This document shows positions 1-5,460 of a stretch of DNA of 5,460 nucleotides, one piece after another. Position 1 is the first letter of the stretch. Each line of letters starts with the position of its first letter. Origin of the DNA: Akkermansiaceae bacterium (lineage in GTDB: Bacteria; Verrucomicrobiota; Verrucomicrobiia; Verrucomicrobiales; Akkermansiaceae); assembly GCA_023301645.1 (NCBI GenBank), contig JALZUH010000171.1:1-5460 (forward strand). The letters are read 5' to 3'. Made by a program: the position numbers and the translations under genes. The notes beneath the pieces were generated by a model. It searched no databases, was not told the DNA's origin, and worked only from the letters and a program-made list of their open reading frames with translations.

Positions 1-2
1 AT

Positions 3-623
3 GAGTTATCTACCATTGCTTTGAATGAAATGGGTGATTTTCTCGCTGGGGTATTTGGTCCATTAATGCTTTTCTGGCTTATTTTAGGATTTGTTCAGCA
101 GCAGGCCGAGTTGCGGCAAAATACAGAAGCATTAAAGTTGCAAGCTGATGAACTAAAGAACTCTGTTGAGCAGCATAAACAGCTTGTCGCGGCGACAAGA
201 GAATCTGTGAATGCTGATCTTGAAGCTCTTAAAATAGAGCAACAACGTCATGTTAGAGAAGCTCAACCAAGATTTTCACTAGTTCATTCTGGAATTAGAA
301 GGTTTAGAGAAGGAGGGCTTACGATGGGGTTCGAGGTTCAGAATACTGGTCAACCAGCATCTGAAATTAGGATAACTACGTTTCCCGATCTAGGTAATAT
401 TGCTAAGCAGGGGGAGGTGCCTTTTTTAAAGCAAGGCGAGTCTTATCAAGTTAAGGTTACTTTTAAGGTTGATGAAACTCCTCCTGAATCGATTACTCTG
501 AGAGTGAGATGCCTTGATGCAAATTCCGAGGACTATCAGCAAAGTTTTGATTTAACTTTATCTGAAGACGGTCGTAATTATCGCAATCTAGGCGCAGAAG
601 ATACTACGCTGAATTCTGAATAG
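3..623 (+). CDS. Hypothetical membrane-anchored coiled-coil protein (5' end missing)
   Basis: I do not recognise a named function. The frame is open to the left edge, and the residues before the first possible starts (TTG at 21, ATG at 30) read as a natural continuation (ELSTIALNEMGDFLAG), so the true start is probably outside the window. Seen from the edge: a hydrophobic segment at about residues 13-31 (FLAGVFGPLMLFWLILGF), a Gln/Glu/Lys-rich predicted coiled coil at about 32-88, then a beta-rich domain from about 89 to the end that looks Ig-like (alternating strands, NTGQPAS turn). This layout resembles a family of uncharacterised inner-membrane proteins with an N-terminal LNE-GDFLAG-F-P motif, known to me only as hypothetical. 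The gene is clearly more AT-rich than its neighbours (about 37% G+C by eye over 121-180), which could mean a separate origin. No partner gene is visible, so no role can be assigned. Confidence 0.72.
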   Translation, partial: ELSTIALNEMGDFLAGVFGPLMLFWLILGFVQQQAELRQNTEALKLQADELKNSVEQHKQLVAATRESVNADLEALKIEQQRHVREAQPRFSLVHSGIRRFREGGLTMGFEVQNTGQPASEIRITTFPDLGNIAKQGEVPFLKQGESYQVKVTFKVDETPPESITLRVRCLDANSEDYQQSFDLTLSEDGRNYRNLGAEDTTLNSE

Positions 624-672
624 CTAATTTTGAGTCACCATCTACTCCAACCCGCTTACTCGAGATTTGGTA

Positions 673-688
673 TTTGTGATTTTGTGAT
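673..688 (+). repeat. Tandem 8-base direct repeat upstream of the TonB/TolA-like gene
   Basis: TTTGTGAT occurs twice back to back in the 93-base gap between the left-edge gene and the TonB/TolA-like gene. It lies 29 to 44 bases before the ATG at 717. It could be a regulator site or part of a promoter, or it could be chance in AT-rich DNA. The repeat is seen directly; any function is a guess. Confidence 0.4.
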
Positions 689-701
689 TTGAAATTACAT
701 T
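674..701 (+). promoter_or_regulatory. Possible sigma-70-like promoter for the tonB-exbB-exbD cluster
   Basis: TTGTGA (674-679) and TACATT (696-701) are separated by 16 bases, and each matches 4 of 6 consensus positions. Transcription would start near 708, giving a very short or nearly absent leader before the ATG at 717. This fits the lack of a Shine-Dalgarno sequence there. The gap is the only sizeable one before the cluster, so a promoter is expected here, but this match is weak. Confidence 0.2.
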
Positions 702-716
702 GCTGGTGTGAACCTG

Positions 717-2015
717 ATGAAGAAGCGTGTGATGACCTCAGTCCTTGTGGCGGTGGGGGTGCATCTCATGGGGATTTTATCATGGGTGGTTTATGTGTCG
801 CTTGATCCATTGCCTAGGAAGTCGGCGGCTGCTGACCCAGTGGGGAGTGATGAGATGACGATGATTTTGGAGACGTTGGTGGTCGTTCCTGAGCCAGAAC
901 TCGAGCCAGAGAAGGAGCCTGCGAGTGCTGAGAAAGAGCAGCAGGCGGCTAATGAGGAGAAGGACGAGCCACAGCCGAAGGGGAAGCCACCAGAGAGCGT
1001 AGCAGAGAAGGAGCCTGATGCTGCGGATAGGAGTATTTCGAAGCAGAAGAGGAGATTTGCTAATACTTCGCCAGATCAGGCGGGCACTCCTGATGCTGAT
1101 ACGAGTATCATTGGTGATCGCGATACGAGGGCGGCTTCTGAGCTGGCACCTACGGCGGGTGCTCCTGAGGACTTGCCTTCACAGGATGGTCGTAATCCGA
1201 TCCATCCTAATCATGTGGAGACGGTGGCTGAGTCTTATCAAGACGGGTCTGTGGGTATGGATGACAAGGGGGGCGAGACAGAGATCCCTCAGTATGGGTC
1301 GGCTGGGGTGCGTGCGGCGGTGGATAGCCCTGTGGAGGAGTCTGTAGAGAAACCGGTGGAGACCACTGAGAAGAAGGTGGATGTTGCGGATTTACTGGCT
1401 CCTGATGATGTGGGGGCATTGGCTCCTGATTATCTGAAGCAGGGTGAGATGATTGCGATGCTGAGAAAGGAAATTCAGGCGGAGCAGGATGCACTGAGGG
1501 CAGCGGCTAAGGAGGAGGCGGAGCGTCAGGCTAGACTGGCAAGTAATGCGATATTCGCTGATCGTCTCAGGGAGGCTGAGCAAGATGGTGAGGGTGATGG
1601 ACTGGGCTCAGAGCTCGATCAGGAGCTGAAGAGGGGTGGGTTTAGTGGATTTAAGGCGAAGACGAAGGTGACGGGGTCGATATCGCGGCGTGGTAAGAGT
1701 GCTCTTAATGTGCGGAACTCTCCGCTGGGTCGCTATCAGGCGCTGGTGAGTAAGGCCGTGGAGCTGCAGTGGCGTAGGAATTGTGACTTGCACCGTGATC
1801 ATATCGTGCCAGGTGTGATTTCGCTGCGGTTTTACGTCGACAAATCAGGTGGGGTGAGCGGTATTAAGTTCGAAGATGTTGTGGGTGCGAACTATATCGA
1901 GCGTGGATTTACTCAGCGGGCGATTCGGCAGGCGCAGCTACCTAAGATGCCAAGTGACGTGCTGAGGGAGCTCAAGGGCGAGCCTCTGGAGCTAATTTAT
2001 AACTTTTCTTTCTAA
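717..2015 (+). CDS. TonB/TolA-like periplasm-spanning energy transducer
   Basis: This 432-residue protein probably links an inner-membrane ExbB/ExbD-type motor to the outer membrane. It has a short basic N-terminus (MKKR) and one membrane segment at about residues 7-27 that contains His16; a histidine in this helix is the key polar residue of E. coli TonB. A Pro/Glu/Lys-rich stretch at about 50-105 is typical of TonB spacers, and a charged Ala/Glu/Arg coiled coil at about 244-290 recalls TolA. The C-terminal domain at about 340-432 starts YQALVSKAVELQWRRNCDL and contains VISLRFYVDKSGGVSGIKF, the usual TonB/TolA beta-strand pattern, then ends in a strand (LELIYNFSF). I chose ATG 717; GTG 708 in the same frame would add three residues, and neither has a Shine-Dalgarno sequence. 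The ExbB/TolQ-like gene follows after 25 bases, suggesting one operon. Whether it acts as TonB (nutrient uptake) or TolA (envelope integrity) cannot be settled here, since no receptor, tolB or pal is in view. Confidence 0.8.
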   Translation: MKKRVMTSVLVAVGVHLMGILSWVVYVSLDPLPRKSAAADPVGSDEMTMILETLVVVPEPELEPEKEPASAEKEQQAANEEKDEPQPKGKPPESVAEKEPDAADRSISKQKRRFANTSPDQAGTPDADTSIIGDRDTRAASELAPTAGAPEDLPSQDGRNPIHPNHVETVAESYQDGSVGMDDKGGETEIPQYGSAGVRAAVDSPVEESVEKPVETTEKKVDVADLLAPDDVGALAPDYLKQGEMIAMLRKEIQAEQDALRAAAKEEAERQARLASNAIFADRLREAEQDGEGDGLGSELDQELKRGGFSGFKAKTKVTGSISRRGKSALNVRNSPLGRYQALVSKAVELQWRRNCDLHRDHIVPGVISLRFYVDKSGGVSGIKFEDVVGANYIERGFTQRAIRQAQLPKMPSDVLRELKGEPLELIYNFSF

Positions 2016-2040
2016 TTTTTTTAACCAGATATTTAATAAC

Positions 2041-2712
2041 ATGTATTTATACTTAGCTGATGCAGAGCCGTCCTCGTGGCAGGTGGTGTGGAATTTTTTT
2101 AGTAATGGTGGGTTCTTTATACTGCCGATATTGGCGTGCTCGATGGTGGCAGTGGGGGTGGCTTATTATAAGTTCAACACTCTTGCTAAGGCTCTGATCA
2201 TCCCAAAGAAAACCGAGGAGATGGTTGATGATATTGATGGGCTGCTACATAGGCGCGGGGTGGAGACGCTGAAGTCGAACTTCGCCGAGGATGATACGAC
2301 ACTTGGTCGATTATGCAGTGTGGCTCTGGTCCATGCTGATCGCTCTCAGGCAGAGGTGCAGGAGGCGGTGCAGTCTGCGGCTCATGAGGAAATTGTTAAG
2401 ATGAGCTCGGGGATGCCTGCTTTGGAGGTGGTTATTACCATTGCTCCATTGATTGGTTTGTTAGGCACGGCTAGTGGTCTGGTCTTGGTCTTTGCGGATG
2501 TGGGAACGGGGGCAGATTCGTCCAGTGTGGGGCAGGGCATTGCTATGGCTCTTAATACAACTGTGGCAGGACTCGCCGTGGCGGTGCCTACGGTGGTGGT
2601 GCATAGTCTCTTCAATCGCAGGATCGAGACAATGGCGGCGCGCTTAGAGGTGCTGATGGGTAAGGTGAATTCAGCCTGCCACCAATACTACATACGCAAG
2701 CAGGCGTCGTAG
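2041..2712 (+). CDS. exbB: MotA/TolQ/ExbB-family proton channel subunit
   Basis: This is the inner-membrane channel subunit that assembles as a pentamer around ExbD/TolR helices and uses proton flow to energise a TonB/TolA partner. The 223 residues match the family length (about 220-245). The three expected membrane segments are visible: about 24-43 (FFILPILACSMVAVGVAYY), about 131-151 and about 170-190, with a long cytoplasmic loop between the first two. Family signatures are IAPLIGLLGTASGL (134-147) and ALNTTVAGLAVAVP (170-183). Thr143 and Thr174 appear to align with the channel threonines T148 and T181 of E. coli ExbB. ATG 2041 directly follows an AT-rich leader without a Shine-Dalgarno sequence. 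It sits 25 bases after the transducer and 32 bases before the ExbD-type gene, so the three very likely work as one complex. The exbB symbol is conventional; tolQ is equally possible. Confidence 0.93.
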   Translation: MYLYLADAEPSSWQVVWNFFSNGGFFILPILACSMVAVGVAYYKFNTLAKALIIPKKTEEMVDDIDGLLHRRGVETLKSNFAEDDTTLGRLCSVALVHADRSQAEVQEAVQSAAHEEIVKMSSGMPALEVVITIAPLIGLLGTASGLVLVFADVGTGADSSSVGQGIAMALNTTVAGLAVAVPTVVVHSLFNRRIETMAARLEVLMGKVNSACHQYYIRKQAS

Positions 2713-2744
2713 CGGTTTCTTAACTTTTTACTTACTGATCTTTC

Positions 2745-3167
2745 GTGAAATTCCACCGTCCAACTCGCAAAATACCTGTGGTGCCAATCATCCCTTTGAT
2801 TGATATCATGGCGATTCTGCTGATCTACTTCGCTGTGGAGTATGATCCTAAGGAGAAGCGCAATGTGCTCAATATCGAGCTGGCACTGGCTCAGGGCTCG
2901 GCTACGGTGCAGGTGGAGCGGCCAGCAGCTGTCTTGGCCATTGCGAAGGGGGGGGAGGTCACTCTGGATGCGACGCGTATTTCGGATGGGTTATTGGTGG
3001 AGTATTTGAAGGTTTTCAAACAAAATTCACCGAATCGGAAGTTGGAGCTTGAGCCTGATAAGGGCATCGCCTTAGAACGCTTTATTGAGATTCAGAATGC
3101 GCTGATTGAAGCGGGGTTTAATCCTAAAGATGTGCCTTCTCGAGTGAGGCTAAATAACGCTAAATAA
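2745..3167 (+). CDS. exbD: ExbD/TolR-family biopolymer transport protein
   Basis: This is the single-pass subunit that sits inside the ExbB/TolQ pentamer and carries the proton-responsive aspartate. The 140 residues fit the family. A basic N-terminus (MKFHRPTRKIP) is followed by one membrane helix at about 15-32 with the family motif PLIDIMAILLIYF; Asp20 is the conserved aspartate (D25 in E. coli ExbD, D23 in TolR). The rest is a soluble periplasmic domain ending in a strand-helix region (ERFIEIQNALIEAGF), as usual. The start is GTG at 2745: it gives the typical MKF-RP N-terminus, and no upstream ATG fits. No Shine-Dalgarno sequence precedes it. The gene ends the transducer cluster. TolR is an equally valid name. 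Confidence 0.92.
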   Translation: MKFHRPTRKIPVVPIIPLIDIMAILLIYFAVEYDPKEKRNVLNIELALAQGSATVQVERPAAVLAIAKGGEVTLDATRISDGLLVEYLKVFKQNSPNRKLELEPDKGIALERFIEIQNALIEAGFNPKDVPSRVRLNNAK

Positions 3168-3177
3168 CACTGAGTAT

Positions 3178-3205
3178 GCGCTCCCGATTAGATGTGATCG
3201 GACGC
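3178..3205 (+). other. Imperfect inverted repeat between exbD and def
   Basis: CCGAT (3184-3188) pairs with ATCGG (3197-3201) around an 8-base loop, and GCG (3178-3180) can pair with CGC (3203-3205) across an unequal internal loop. No T-tract follows, so it is a poor intrinsic terminator. It could be a weak hairpin between the two transcription units, or chance. An AT-rich stretch (3213-3234) then leads to the def start and could hold a promoter, but I see no clear -35/-10 pair. Confidence 0.2.
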
Positions 3206-3234
3206 TTGCTACTTGATAATTAAACAATAAATTT

Positions 3235-3780
3235 ATGATTTTAGAAATCTGCCAATACGGTGATCCCGTGCTACGTAAAAAATGCCGCCCAGTTGAGAAT
3301 GTTGACGATTCGATTCGTAAGCTCGCTGATGATATGGTCGATACGATGGTCGATGCCAATGGCGTCGGGCTGGCTGCTCCACAAATAGGTGAGGACATCC
3401 GCATGGCTGTGGTGGATGTGTCCCATGATCCAGAATGCATTACTTTTCTGAAGATCAATGGCGAGGATGCTAAGCTAGAGGATCACATGCCGCTTATCTT
3501 TATCAATCCTGAGCTTGAGCTAGTGGGGCCACGTGAGTCTGATATGGAGGGCTGCTTGAGTATCCAGCAGGTGAATTCACCCGTTCGTAGACCGAGTATT
3601 GTGAAGGCGACATTACCTCAGATCGATGGCTCGGTGATCGAGCTGGAGTCAGATGGCTTGCTCTCGCGCGCTATTCAGCATGAGGTGGATCATTTAAATG
3701 GTGTGCTCTTTGTTGATCGACTGAGCACCGCCGCTAAGGTGACGGTGAAGCGTAAGCTGAAGAAGCTTATTATTCAGTAG
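3235..3780 (+). CDS. def: Peptide deformylase
   Basis: This cytoplasmic metalloenzyme removes the formyl group from the N-terminal methionine of new proteins as they leave the ribosome. All three family motifs are present in 181 residues: motif 1 GVGLAAPQIG (43-52), motif 2 EGCLS (105-109) with metal ligand Cys107, and motif 3 QHEVDHLNG (148-156) with ligands His149 and His153 and catalytic Glu150. It should therefore be active. A segment of about 15 residues (INGEDAKLEDHMPL, about 74-87) lengthens the region between motifs 1 and 2. After motif 2 the sequence is SIQQV, where many deformylases have a proline (SIP or SVP). The basic C-terminus (VKRKLKKLIIQ) resembles the helical tail that contacts the ribosome in E. 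coli. ATG 3235 gives the normal N-terminus (MILEICQYGDPVLRKKC) but has no Shine-Dalgarno sequence. The frequent neighbour fmt is absent; apaG follows after 43 bases. Confidence 0.97.
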   Translation: MILEICQYGDPVLRKKCRPVENVDDSIRKLADDMVDTMVDANGVGLAAPQIGEDIRMAVVDVSHDPECITFLKINGEDAKLEDHMPLIFINPELELVGPRESDMEGCLSIQQVNSPVRRPSIVKATLPQIDGSVIELESDGLLSRAIQHEVDHLNGVLFVDRLSTAAKVTVKRKLKKLIIQ

Positions 3781-3806
3781 TCGCAAGTAGTAAGAAGGGT
3801 ATTGCT

Positions 3807-3814
3807 AAGGAGGT
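3807..3814 (+). promoter_or_regulatory. Perfect Shine-Dalgarno sequence of apaG
   Basis: AAGGAGGT ends 9 bases before ATG 3824, an ideal ribosome binding site. It supports 3824 over the in-frame ATG at 3833. It stands out because the exbB, exbD, def and aldolase starts in this window have none. Confidence 0.85.
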
Positions 3815-3823
3815 AGAGGAATT

Positions 3824-4255
3824 ATGGCGGATATGGGAGACTACAGTGAGCTGAGTGGGCTGTCGGCACGTGTCGATAATGTCCTCTATATGCCGAGCTT
3901 GGATGCTCCTGTGCATAAGCCGCATCCCTTTGTCTACTTCATCAGTGTGATCAATGAATCATCCCAGACGATAAAAATCACAGGCCGCAAGTGGGTGGTC
4001 TGTGAGCATGGTGGTGATGTCGATGGCGAGCTTACCGTCGTCGAGGGGGAGGGGGTAGTCGGTCAGCATCCGCTGATCACGCCGATGGATAGTTTTTCCT
4101 ATAATAGCTATCACGTGATTGCCCGTCGCGCGACGGTGAAGGGCACGTTATTTGGCGAGACATCAGAAGGGCTGCGAATTCTAGTGAAAATCCCTGACTT
4201 CACCATGGAGGTGCCTGCTGCTGGCACTGGCAAAGGTGGTGAGGACTGGGTGTAA
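3824..4255 (+). CDS. apaG: ApaG-domain protein (Co2+/Mg2+ efflux protein ApaG)
   Basis: ApaG proteins are small fibronectin-III-like beta-sandwich proteins. The name comes from the apa operon and a loose link to cobalt resistance and Ap4A levels; the biochemical role is unsettled. The ApaG domain spans about residues 33-130 of 143. Its hallmarks are the opening strand HPFVYFISVINES (34-46), the GRKWVV strand (54-59), the glycine-rich loop GEGVVGQHP (75-83; usually GEGVVG-QP), the SFSYNSYHV segment (90-98) and the closing IPDFTMEVP. The first 30 or so residues also match the typical N-terminus, with VDNVLYMPSLDAP leading into the domain. The tail after the domain is short and Gly-rich. In many bacteria apaG sits beside apaH or ksgA; here it lies between def and a spermidine-synthase-like gene, perhaps co-transcribed with def. 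Confidence 0.93.
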   Translation: MADMGDYSELSGLSARVDNVLYMPSLDAPVHKPHPFVYFISVINESSQTIKITGRKWVVCEHGGDVDGELTVVEGEGVVGQHPLITPMDSFSYNSYHVIARRATVKGTLFGETSEGLRILVKIPDFTMEVPAAGTGKGGEDWV

Positions 4256-4328
4256 GGTGAATGGTGAGATAAGGTGGATAGCCGAAATCCCTGCTTGCCC
4301 ATCTCGATAATTTAGAGAAGCTGCCGTC

Positions 4329-5081
4329 ATGATCCCGTATGAAGAATTAGGCGAGTCGAGAATGTCCGATGGCACTGTGTTCTCACTGCATAAGAGGGGT
4401 AATGAATTTTTCTTGAAGTATAATGGCAATGAGCTGATGAGCACCAATCACACGTATTCGGAGCAGTTACTTGCCGAGATAGGATGTGCTCATGTGCAAA
4501 AGAAGAGTAAACGTGCTACTTCGCCAAAGGTTCTTATCGGTGGACTGGGGCTTGGCTTTACGCTGAAGCGTGCCTTGGAGATGGTGGGGAGCTCAGCGAC
4601 CGTGGAGGTGGCGGAACTAATGCAGCCTCTCATCGAGTGGAACCGCACCTTTCTGGTGGAGTATAATGGCCCTCTGCTCGAAGACCCGCGCACCCGTATC
4701 ACTCAGGGGGATCTCTTCGATATTCTGTCCAATAAGTCTAATGGCAGCTATGACGCGCTGCTGCTCGATATTGATAATACGCCAGATGATCTGATCACGG
4801 CGGGGAACTCTCGTATGTATACACCTGCATTCTTAAAGCAAATCATGCAGGTGCTGACTCCGACGGGGAAGGTTTCCTACTGGCTTTCAGAGCCTGCGCC
4901 GAAGTTTAAAAAACTCCTCGAACAGGTGGGCTTCGAGGTGGAGGCACATGCTGCGAAGCAGAGAGAGAACTCGAAGCGAGCCATTCACTGTATCTATGTG
5001 TGTGGCCGCAAGGGGTCGCAGTCGTCGAGCTCGGCTAACTCCTCCGGGAGGGGTAAGAAAGGTCGTGGCGGCAGAAGATGA
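4329..5081 (+). CDS. Spermidine-synthase-like (SAM-binding Rossmann fold) protein
   Basis: The 250-residue protein has the Rossmann fold shared by polyamine aminopropyltransferases and SAM-dependent methyltransferases. Motif I is KVLIGGLGLGFTL (67-79), the acidic residue ending strand 2 is Glu96 (VEVAEL), a further motif is GDLFDIL (127-133), and strand 4 is YDALLLDIDNTPDD (141-154). The N-terminal part (DG-VFSLHKRGNEFFL) recalls the small beta domain of spermidine synthases. However, the usual gate-loop signature after strand 4 (D-S/T-S/T-DP) is replaced by DIDNTP, and the DE--YHE motif reads NHTYSEQ. It is probably not a genuine spermidine synthase. Its substrate is unknown; a related group with D-DN-P at this place is usually annotated only as spermidine synthase-like. 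Residues after about 228 form a Ser-rich then Gly/Arg/Lys-rich tail (SGRGKKGRGGRR), which could bind nucleic acid. ATG 4329 has a weak Shine-Dalgarno sequence (AGAGAAG, 4314-4320). It follows apaG by 73 bases. Confidence 0.82.
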   Translation: MIPYEELGESRMSDGTVFSLHKRGNEFFLKYNGNELMSTNHTYSEQLLAEIGCAHVQKKSKRATSPKVLIGGLGLGFTLKRALEMVGSSATVEVAELMQPLIEWNRTFLVEYNGPLLEDPRTRITQGDLFDILSNKSNGSYDALLLDIDNTPDDLITAGNSRMYTPAFLKQIMQVLTPTGKVSYWLSEPAPKFKKLLEQVGFEVEAHAAKQRENSKRAIHCIYVCGRKGSQSSSSANSSGRGKKGRGGRR

Positions 5082-5101
5082 TCGTTGCATATTGTGCTCC
5101 A

Positions 5102-5127
5102 GCATGGCTGTCTTGAGCATGCCTTTT
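5102..5127 (+). terminator. Weak intrinsic terminator-like hairpin after the spermidine-synthase-like gene
   Basis: GCAT-G-GCT (5102-5109, with G5106 bulged) can pair with AGCATGC (5116-5122) around a 6-base loop, followed by CTTTT. Its place 20 bases after a stop codon and before a new gene fits a terminator. The stem is short and the T-tract only four bases, so it is tentative. Confidence 0.35.
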
Positions 5128-5191
5128 CTGAGGCGTATTCACCCTAGATACACCTCCTTCCAGAGTCTTTTTATTTTAATTTTACATCACG

Positions 5192-5460
5192 ATGAGTTTC
5201 CAAAGCTACAAGCACGTCAATGATAACTGGGATAGCGACTACGCTGCCTCACTAAGCCCTACCCAAAGACTAGTCTACCGCTCTAATCTCCTCGGTGACG
5301 ATCAGCGGGTGACTAATACAGGTGGTGGTAATACCTCCTCCAAGGTCACTGAGAAAGATCCACTGAGTGGTGCCGATACTGAGGTGCTGTGGGTGAAGGG
5401 TAGCGGGGGGGATCTTCGCACGTCGAAGGCGGATAACTTCTCCTCTCTCTACATGGATAA
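5192..5460 (+). CDS. Class II aldolase, probably bifunctional rhamnulose-1-phosphate aldolase/short-chain dehydrogenase (3' end missing)
   Basis: Only the first 89 residues are in the window and the frame is still open at the edge. The sequence carries class II aldolase features: VTNTGGGNTSSKV (42-54), the phosphate-binding Gly/Asn/Ser loop, and EVLWVKGSGGDLRTSK (65-80). The start (MSFQSYKHVNDNWDSDYAA...LSPTQRLVYRSNLLGDDQR) resembles the N-terminus of the large fused proteins of about 650-700 residues in which an aldolase domain precedes a short-chain dehydrogenase. Such proteins cleave rhamnulose or related deoxyketose 1-phosphates to dihydroxyacetone phosphate and lactaldehyde and oxidise or reduce the aldehyde. 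The dehydrogenase half cannot be seen, so the fusion is inferred. ATG 5192 follows an AT-rich leader without a Shine-Dalgarno sequence; the T-rich stretch 5168-5185 may include a promoter, but I see no clear pair of boxes. It is probably a separate unit for deoxysugar (rhamnose/fucose) breakdown. Confidence 0.85.
   Translation, partial: MSFQSYKHVNDNWDSDYAASLSPTQRLVYRSNLLGDDQRVTNTGGGNTSSKVTEKDPLSGADTEVLWVKGSGGDLRTSKADNFSSLYMD

Noticed and set aside
1..24. ATG at the first base of the window as a gene start
   Set aside because: That frame meets a stop (TGA) after seven codons; the coding frame is the one beginning at base 3.
1018..1347. Plus-strand 109-codon frame inside the transducer gene
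   Set aside because: It is an out-of-frame shadow, rich in Arg/Leu/Trp with no recognisable feature, while the overlapping frame is a clear TonB-type gene.
1207..1583. Two overlapping minus-strand reading frames within the TonB/TolA-like gene, one very Pro/His-rich
   Set aside because: They are antisense to the repetitive Pro/Glu-coding region, whose composition suppresses stops; there is no domain and no plausible start context.
3151..3168. Direct repeat TAAATAAC, two copies 10 bases apart at the end of exbD
   Set aside because: It is short and falls mostly in coding sequence (Asn-Asn-Ala-Lys-stop); chance repetition is the simplest reading.
5041..5051. CCTC-CGG-GAGG mini-hairpin near the end of the spermidine-synthase-like gene
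   Set aside because: It has a four-base stem in coding sequence with no T-tract; it is explained by the Gly/Arg/Ser codons of the tail.
5152..5158. CCTCCTT-like stretch resembling an anti-Shine-Dalgarno sequence ahead of the aldolase gene
   Set aside because: It is a single short match with no complementary purine-rich site near the start codon, so there is no support for a regulatory pairing.
4948..5223. Plus-strand 91-codon frame overlapping the end of the spermidine-synthase-like gene
   Set aside because: It overlaps two better-supported genes, has low-complexity Arg-rich sequence and no ribosome binding site.

Overview
The window looks like chromosomal DNA from a Gram-negative, probably marine bacterium, most likely of the Verrucomicrobiota (a Rubritalea- or Akkermansia-like lineage is my best guess). 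The reasons are a TonB/TolA-ExbB-ExbD envelope motor, several starts without a Shine-Dalgarno sequence, a peptide deformylase next to apaG, and a bifunctional sugar-phosphate aldolase/dehydrogenase of a type common in polysaccharide-degrading Verrucomicrobiota and Planctomycetota. The phylum call is inference from gene content and style; no rRNA or other marker is present. All eight supported genes lie on the + strand, with gaps of 25 to 110 bases, and no stretch over 300 bases lacks a gene.

Left edge (1-623): the 3' part of an AT-rich gene for an unrecognised inner-membrane protein with one N-terminal membrane segment, a long coiled coil and a beta-rich C-terminal domain. Its base composition differs from everything downstream, so it may be the edge of an accessory segment.

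Middle left (717-3167): a three-gene energy-transduction cluster. A TonB/TolA-like periplasm-spanning protein is followed by an ExbB/TolQ-type and an ExbD/TolR-type proton-channel subunit. Together they should couple the proton motive force to the outer membrane, either for TonB-dependent import or for envelope constriction; the window does not decide which.

Middle right (3235-5081): peptide deformylase (def), ApaG and a spermidine-synthase-like Rossmann-fold protein that has lost the usual aminopropyltransferase signature and carries a Ser/Gly/Arg-rich tail. They may form one transcription unit. ApaG alone has a perfect Shine-Dalgarno sequence.

Right edge (5192-5460): after a weak terminator-like hairpin, the start of a class II aldolase gene, probably the bifunctional rhamnulose-1-phosphate aldolase/short-chain dehydrogenase, runs off the window. 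I found no mobile element, CRISPR array, RNA gene or convincing new system. The most open questions are the left-edge protein and the function of the spermidine-synthase-like protein.
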